From contig CM072890.1 of the NCBI GenBank assembly GCA_037013685.1, positions 1,493,335-1,557,334 on the forward strand: 64,000 nucleotides of DNA, written 5' to 3'. Numbering within the stretch: position 1 is the stretch's first letter; each line of letters begins with the position of its first letter. Both the position numbers and the translations under genes were made by a program. The notes below the pieces were generated by a model. It worked only from the letters and a program-made list of their open reading frames with translations. It did not search any database and was not told the DNA's origin. The stretch comes from Acridotheres tristis. Its lineage: Eukaryota; Chordata; Aves; Passeriformes; Sturnidae. Of this stretch, positions 58,854 to 64,000 are shown piece by piece.

Positions 58854-61800
58854 CTCACCATGGCCATGGCAGCAAAGGTGCTGCCCTGTGCTAACAGGAT
58901 TGCCTGTGCTCTGGGTTTGGGAGGAGAATCTGGGCTCACAGGTGTCCATGGCTCCTCTGCACAGCCCAGGACTGAAAGTGGAATTTCTCCTGTGCCTGAT
59001 GTGCTCCTCCAGGGGAAATGGCAGTGACTGGGCAGAGCTGTGACCTGAAGTTGTTGGAACAATGTTGGGTTTGATCAATGGCTCTGAAGTCTAAAGGGCT
59101 GGCAGGTTCCAGCTTGGCTGGTGCTGGTTTCAGGAGGGAGAGCTGGGGATGTAATGTCCAACCTGGGGTCACTTCTCTTACATTTCATGTGTGCAGGGTA
59201 GGCTGGAGCTGGTGGTGCAGGTAATGACAGATGGCTTGCATTCCAGTTACATCCCTGGAAAGGGAAGCAGAGGAAAGGCCTGGTTTAGGATGTTTTGCTC
59301 CATTTCTGAAGCAGATCCCTGCAATTAGGAAAAAGCCTATTGCAAGAATACATGCTTTATGCTAACTGAAATATAAAACAAGTTCTAATACATTTCCTTT
59401 GAGTCCTACAGGAGGCTTGAAATTTACTTGCAGAGGAAGAAGCTTTGATCCACATATTTTCATAAGTATTCATAAAGATACAGAATTAGAAGCTCCCCTT
59501 TATTCCCCTTTTCATGTGTGCTGGTTTTGAAACACATTTGAAGCTGTGGAATTGATTGAACTTCCAGTGAAGCTTCTTTCCAGAGATGTGCTAGACTAAA
59601 ATGTAGGGTATCACAGGAAGGAAAAATATCCCACAGAGTGCTATTCCTCTGCACGATCAGCTGGAGCAGTAGAGTATGGGGGAAATATTGAGATTTACAG
59701 ACTCTACAGTTGCTTTCTTAAATTACCTACATAAGTACTAGGGATTTCATGCAAGCATTTCAGAGTCCTTGAAATAGCTTCTTCCTGCTAATCTGTATGT
59801 GCAGAAAGGACTGACTCTTCACTGGTTTCTACCCCAAAACTTTATCAAAGAAGTGATGGGATAAGACCCTGGTCGCTGATTGCATTTCTTGCACGTTTGC
59901 ACTTAGGTTGTAAGTTTGCTATTTAAATCGATTAACAAAGCAGATGTTCTTGGTTTTCTGAGATTCTTCAATTTTGGAGTTTTTTCCTATTCAGTTTACA
60001 GAGCTAATCAAAACCTTTGAAAAGAGATCCCCTGAAACACACCACACCTTTTCAGCTAGCTCGATTTCTAATCTCTATGCTTGCTTAGAACAGAAGCTGT
60101 TGCTGGAAATAATTCAAATCTCAGAACAGGCAGTTTTAAGTCTACTACCTAGAGTCAAGGATCTTTCAAACCTCAAGCAGAAAATTGCACAGAAAGGAGG
60201 GAGTAAGGAATGCCATAATGACAAAGGAAGTCTGACCACATCAATGTAGAATGTGAATGTTATCTGACTGTGCTGACTTGGTTCCTTAAAATAGAATGAA
60301 TGGGCTATTGTGTCTCTAAATCTCTACTCCATATATTCTGTTTACTCTGCTGTACATCTGGCATTTTATCCTGCTTAAAATATTATTTATGGGATTAATA
60401 TCAGTTGTATTAAACCGATGCAAAAACATAGGCTGCACCTCAAATCTTCTATGTCAGATTCTTAGAGCTTTGCCAAAATTTCTGGTGTGACCCTCTGTAG
60501 ATAATTTGGCCTCTTAATGCATCGATTCCTTGCTGTTAGGTGAGAATATTCCATTCTGAATCTCAGGGTTGTTGTTGAGATGAATGCAATACAAAGTGAA
60601 TTCCATGATTCTGAGGACCGTGCAAACACTTTAAAGAGAAGCCAGGGCTTTCCTGAGAATGATCACCATTTTCCTATAGCTCTCTTTCTGTGTAGGCAGT
60701 TAAAGGGGAAATGAGGCACTGATAAATGTCAGGTGAAGCTAATCTGCAGTACAGTCAATGGCACATCTCCTGACTTTGGCCTTCTTTACCCTTTCAGTAT
60801 CTCTTTCCACTTGCAGAAGCACAGCAGTCCCTCTTGTTTACTTATTTGTTTTCATTTGTTCTGGTTTTTCCCAAACCAATAAAATATTTAAACACAATAA
60901 AAATGTTTATTAGAGGCAAACAGAACAGTAACTATGTTTAAAAAGGAAATGTACAAAACCACTGTGAACAAATCTTACTCCCAGGTGTTTCCTTGATGCC
61001 AGCCATGAAAGCTGGAGAAGTATTCATTATAAACTATCAGTTCTGCCAAGATCAAGGGTAGATTCCTGGAGTGAGCAGCACAAAAGGCAAAATGAAAGGA
61101 TCTCCTCTTCTGTTACAGATAGTTCTACATATACATATGTATATGCTGTGCATGTATGTTTGTGCATATGCATGGTTTATACACAGTCTGTATAAATCAG
61201 TACTGCTATCATCTTCTATTGAAAATATTCACAAAAGTGTGCTCTTTGAAATGTGAATATCAAAAGAATTCTTTTCTCCATTGTGAGGTTCCCAGAATAA
61301 AGCAACTGTAGGGAAAATTTGACCAACCCACTCACGTTAGTGCCTATTTGAACATGCAGTCTTTATTCTCCACTGAATATCCCAAGCCTTTGGTTACTGT
61401 TCAGGTTCTATTTCTCAAACATGTGGTGTATGAATACGTGAAGGGCTGGAAAATACACCCCACACATCCTCTCTCCATATTCATGTACACACACACACAC
61501 CCCCACACTCTGCAGGAACTTCAGGGTGTCATCACTAAGGGGCACTCACTTTAAACAGCTCCTGGAGTTAGTGCTCAGGGCCACTAAATACTAAATACTT
61601 GGTAATGAGGGTGCTCAAATTCATACCTTTCAGTTCTGACCACATGGTCTGTAATCTTCATTCCAAGACTGAGCAAGGCAGGAATTCACTACAGGAGGCA
61701 AAACAGTATTTTCTGCTGTTATTAACATACAGCTCTTTATCTTTGACTGTTAAATTCAAAGTGACTGCTTGGAGTCCTGGAAAACCAGCCTGGGTAGCCT

Positions 61801-61867
61801 TCTTATATCAGGCTACCTCATATTGGCTGTCTTGGAAAAGAATAAACTACCTTGTACTTATTTGTAG
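58854..61867. other. Intergenic stretch without recognised genes
   Basis: A GC-richer segment to about 59210 is followed by AT-rich unique DNA. The 91-codon open frame at 59974-60249 has ordinary amino-acid composition but no recognisable domain or splice context. A short CA run lies at 61489-61502. A conserved-looking patch lies at about 59860-59960. Confidence 0.6.
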
Positions 61868-62640
61868 AAAATGTGCTGGAAGGGACTTTAAAGATCCTCC
61901 AGTTCCAGCCCTGTCCCCTGGGCAGGGACACCTTTCACTAGACCAGGTTTATCAGAGTCTTGAGCATTGCCAGGGATGGGACAGCCACAGCTTTTCAGGA
62001 TAAATTAGAATGCCTCCCTACCCTCATGGAAAAGAATTTCTTTCTAATATCTGATCCAAACTTTTCCTCTTTCAGCTTAAAGCCATTCCCCCTTGTTCTA
62101 TGACTACATGTCCCACTCAAAAGTCCCTCTGTTCTGTATTTATTTTTTTTTTTGTAGCCTCCCTTTAGCAGCTGCAAGGTCATCCTGGAGCCTTCCTCTT
62201 ATCCAGGCTGAGCAGGTCTCCCAGCCTGTCCCCACACAGAAGGTGCTCCAGTTCTTCATTGAAAAAGATATTTAAAAGCAGCAGCCCCAAAACAAAGCCC
62301 TGGGGGACACCACTTGTCAGTGGCCTCTCCCTAAACACAGAGCCATTGACCACAGCTCTGTCTGCAGCCATCCAGCCAACATCCAGTGTATATTCTGTCC
62401 TCAAAACCCCTGTCTCTCCAGTCTGCAGATAAGGATGTTGTGTGTGGCTGTGGAAAGGCCTTTCAGAATTCCAGGCAGGTGATGTCAGTCGGGCTTCCCT
62501 TGTCATCTGTTGTCATCACCCCAGCACAGGGGCTGCCAGGGAGGATTTGCCCTCAGCAGAGCTGTGTCAATGCATCTCTGTGCCATGAATTGGGCTGCTC
62601 CTCCGTGAAAGAAGCAAACAAAGCAAATGCCCCACCTCCA
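61868..62640 (-). mobile_element. CR1 LINE fragment with reverse-transcriptase remnant
   Basis: On the minus strand the right part encodes a decayed CR1 reverse-transcriptase segment, including SGVPQGFVLG followed by NIF (about 62270-62350). This is the conserved SGVPQGSVLGP-type motif with changes. The left part is the CR1 3' untranslated tail, with GACATGTAGTCATAGAACAA (62089-62108 on the complement), GAAATTCTTTTCC and GGTGTCCCTGCCC. The RT part joins directly to the tail segment, so the element is internally deleted. An A-rich patch lies at the join (about 62142-62153). It cannot code for a working enzyme. Confidence 0.88.
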
Positions 62641-63857
62641 TCTCAATCCAGCTGTGTTGAGCAAGATCTCTTCAGTGATCTGCTCTCCTAAGCATTTGTA
62701 ATGACCAGGTGGTGGCTGGTGACTGAGGGTGAGAGGAGGATTTAAGTGTTGGGGTAGTTTCTGGAGGGTTGGTTTTTGTTGGTTATTTTTGGGAGGTTGG
62801 TTTTTTTTTTTTTTCCCATTTCTTTTTTTTTCTTTTTCTGGGGCTTTTTTTTTTTGTCAGCTCTGAAACAAATGTGATGCAGAACTACTTAGTGCTACGT
62901 AGGCGGTGTGATCTCCCTATTAGCATATTTTAGTACCAGACTAGCTCCAGATGCTTTTGTTGATGAGAATGGTGTGCAAAAAGCAGGAAGGCTGATTTCT
63001 CTGTGCCTCGCTTAATGCTTTCACATGGGCCACAAAGTGGTTGCACAGCAGTGCCATTCTTATCTGAGCTAAAAAAAGAGTTGGCTTCCCATTAAGTGTC
63101 ACAGAGCATCATGCCCCTAAAACTTTCATACAGTTAAAAAGGCAGCAGCCATTCCGATTTTAAAATGAGGAAAATATCTGTGAGAACCTGATTAAATCTT
63201 CAGTGTATATTGTTTGGTTTACACTGCCTTCTGATGTGTTGTCTCATTTGTTAATTTTCTAGGCCTTTTGATGCTACCCAGGGTAATAATTGATAATCAT
63301 TTGTTCCTATTCAGAGTTTGGTGGTTTCAGGTGAAGTCAAGACAGGAGAGCTCTTTGACTCAGTCAGGATGAGTTTTCACACAGGTGATTAGGATCCTCA
63401 GTAACCTTTTGCTGGTGATGGTGAATTTGACATTTGTTTGAGATTTGTTTGAAATTTGACAGTTTGTGCAGAATCATGAGCTTCTCAGAAGAGTCTTTTG
63501 CATTTTAGCTTTCAGGGGAGAAAGCAGCATCTGAAAACGAGTGGATGAACAGCAAGTGAGAGCAGAATGAAAGAGTTTGTCCTGCCACTGTCCACATGCT
63601 GTACATTCTGTGGTTCAAACATGACTTCAAGCTGTTGCACATTTTTGAATTGCTATGAAGAAACATCTTCTCATTCAAGTGTGTTAAGAATATGTGTCTA
63701 AAAAAGTCCCTGGGCAATAACATCTGTGTTTCAAAATTTGGCAAAAACGTGATCAATTGGTTAAAATCTGATCTAAGGAAAATTCCATGTGGGATAAGAA
63801 TGTGTAAAAATAATCTTGAATGAAGAGTGGACAGAAAGCTTAAAAAAAAGGGTAAAT
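62641..63857. other. Intergenic stretch between two CR1 copies
   Basis: No gene is seen. G/T-rich simple sequence (about 62740-62860) is followed by unique AT-rich DNA. Confidence 0.65.
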
Positions 63858-64000
63858 ATGGCCTTCCAGTACCTTAAGGAAACCTAGAGGAAAGATGGAG
63901 AGGGACTTTCTACAAAGGCATGTAGTGACAGAACAAGGTGGAATGGCTTCAAACTGAAAGTGAGGTTTAGATTGGGCATTAGGAATAAATTCTTTGCTGT
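63858..64000 (+). mobile_element. CR1 LINE 3' region, cut by the window edge
   Basis: It reads GGCCTTCCAGTACCTTAAGG, then GGCATGTAGTGACAGAACAA and TTAGGAATAAATTCTTTGCT, all typical of the CR1 region just before the 3' terminus. The element continues past the right edge. Confidence 0.9.

Noticed and set aside
59974..60249. 91-codon open frame with protein-like composition
   Set aside because: No recognisable domain or start context, and length is within what chance allows in AT-rich DNA. No splice sites fit it as an exon.
62180..62506. 108-codon minus-strand frame with a reverse-transcriptase motif
   Set aside because: Real homology, but it is a decayed CR1 fragment and not a functional gene.

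Overview
This is vertebrate nuclear DNA, almost certainly from a bird and probably a songbird. The genes have introns, with canonical splice sites at every junction. The interspersed repeats are CR1 retroposons plus short LTR-like elements, with no mammalian SINE or L1 sequence recognised. Long unique AT-rich non-coding stretches separate the exons. The only gene I can support is SOX6 (SoxD group, HMG-box transcription factor), read on the + strand. The window holds its last three coding exons and what looks like a complete 3' untranslated region.

Layout: 1-12170 is the intron upstream of the HMG-box exon. Exon A (12171-12404) encodes the linker and the first half of the HMG box. Intron 12405-15906 carries an LTR-like repeat and a CR1 tail. 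Exon B (15907-16123) encodes the second half of the HMG box and the basic tail. Intron 16124-23856 looks unique. Exon C (23857-24160) encodes the acidic C-terminus and the stop. The three exons join in phase (codons G|GG, G|GA and GG|A) to give 251 C-terminal residues. The 3'UTR runs from 24161 to about 30778, ending after an ATTAAA signal with a GT-rich downstream element. It contains four heptamer matches to the miR-499 seed and two to the miR-219 seed, both microRNAs known to target SOX6 in vertebrates.

From about 30.8 kb to 64 kb I see no gene. This is SOX6-downstream intergenic DNA holding an LTR-like element (34.7-35.1 kb), a second copy of the intronic LTR-like repeat (58.5-58.9 kb, 366 bp with 6 differences and no indels), a long CR1 with a reverse-transcriptase remnant (61.9-62.6 kb), and a CR1 that runs off the right edge. 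It also holds several micro- and minisatellites and a few stretches that look like conserved regulatory elements, the best being a CpG-retaining block with a perfect octamer motif at 48.5-48.8 kb.

No tRNA, rRNA, CRISPR or bacterial-type system was seen. The other open reading frames look like chance or repeat-encoded frames. I found no wholly new system. The items most worth a second look are the microRNA site cluster, the repeat pair and the candidate regulatory blocks.
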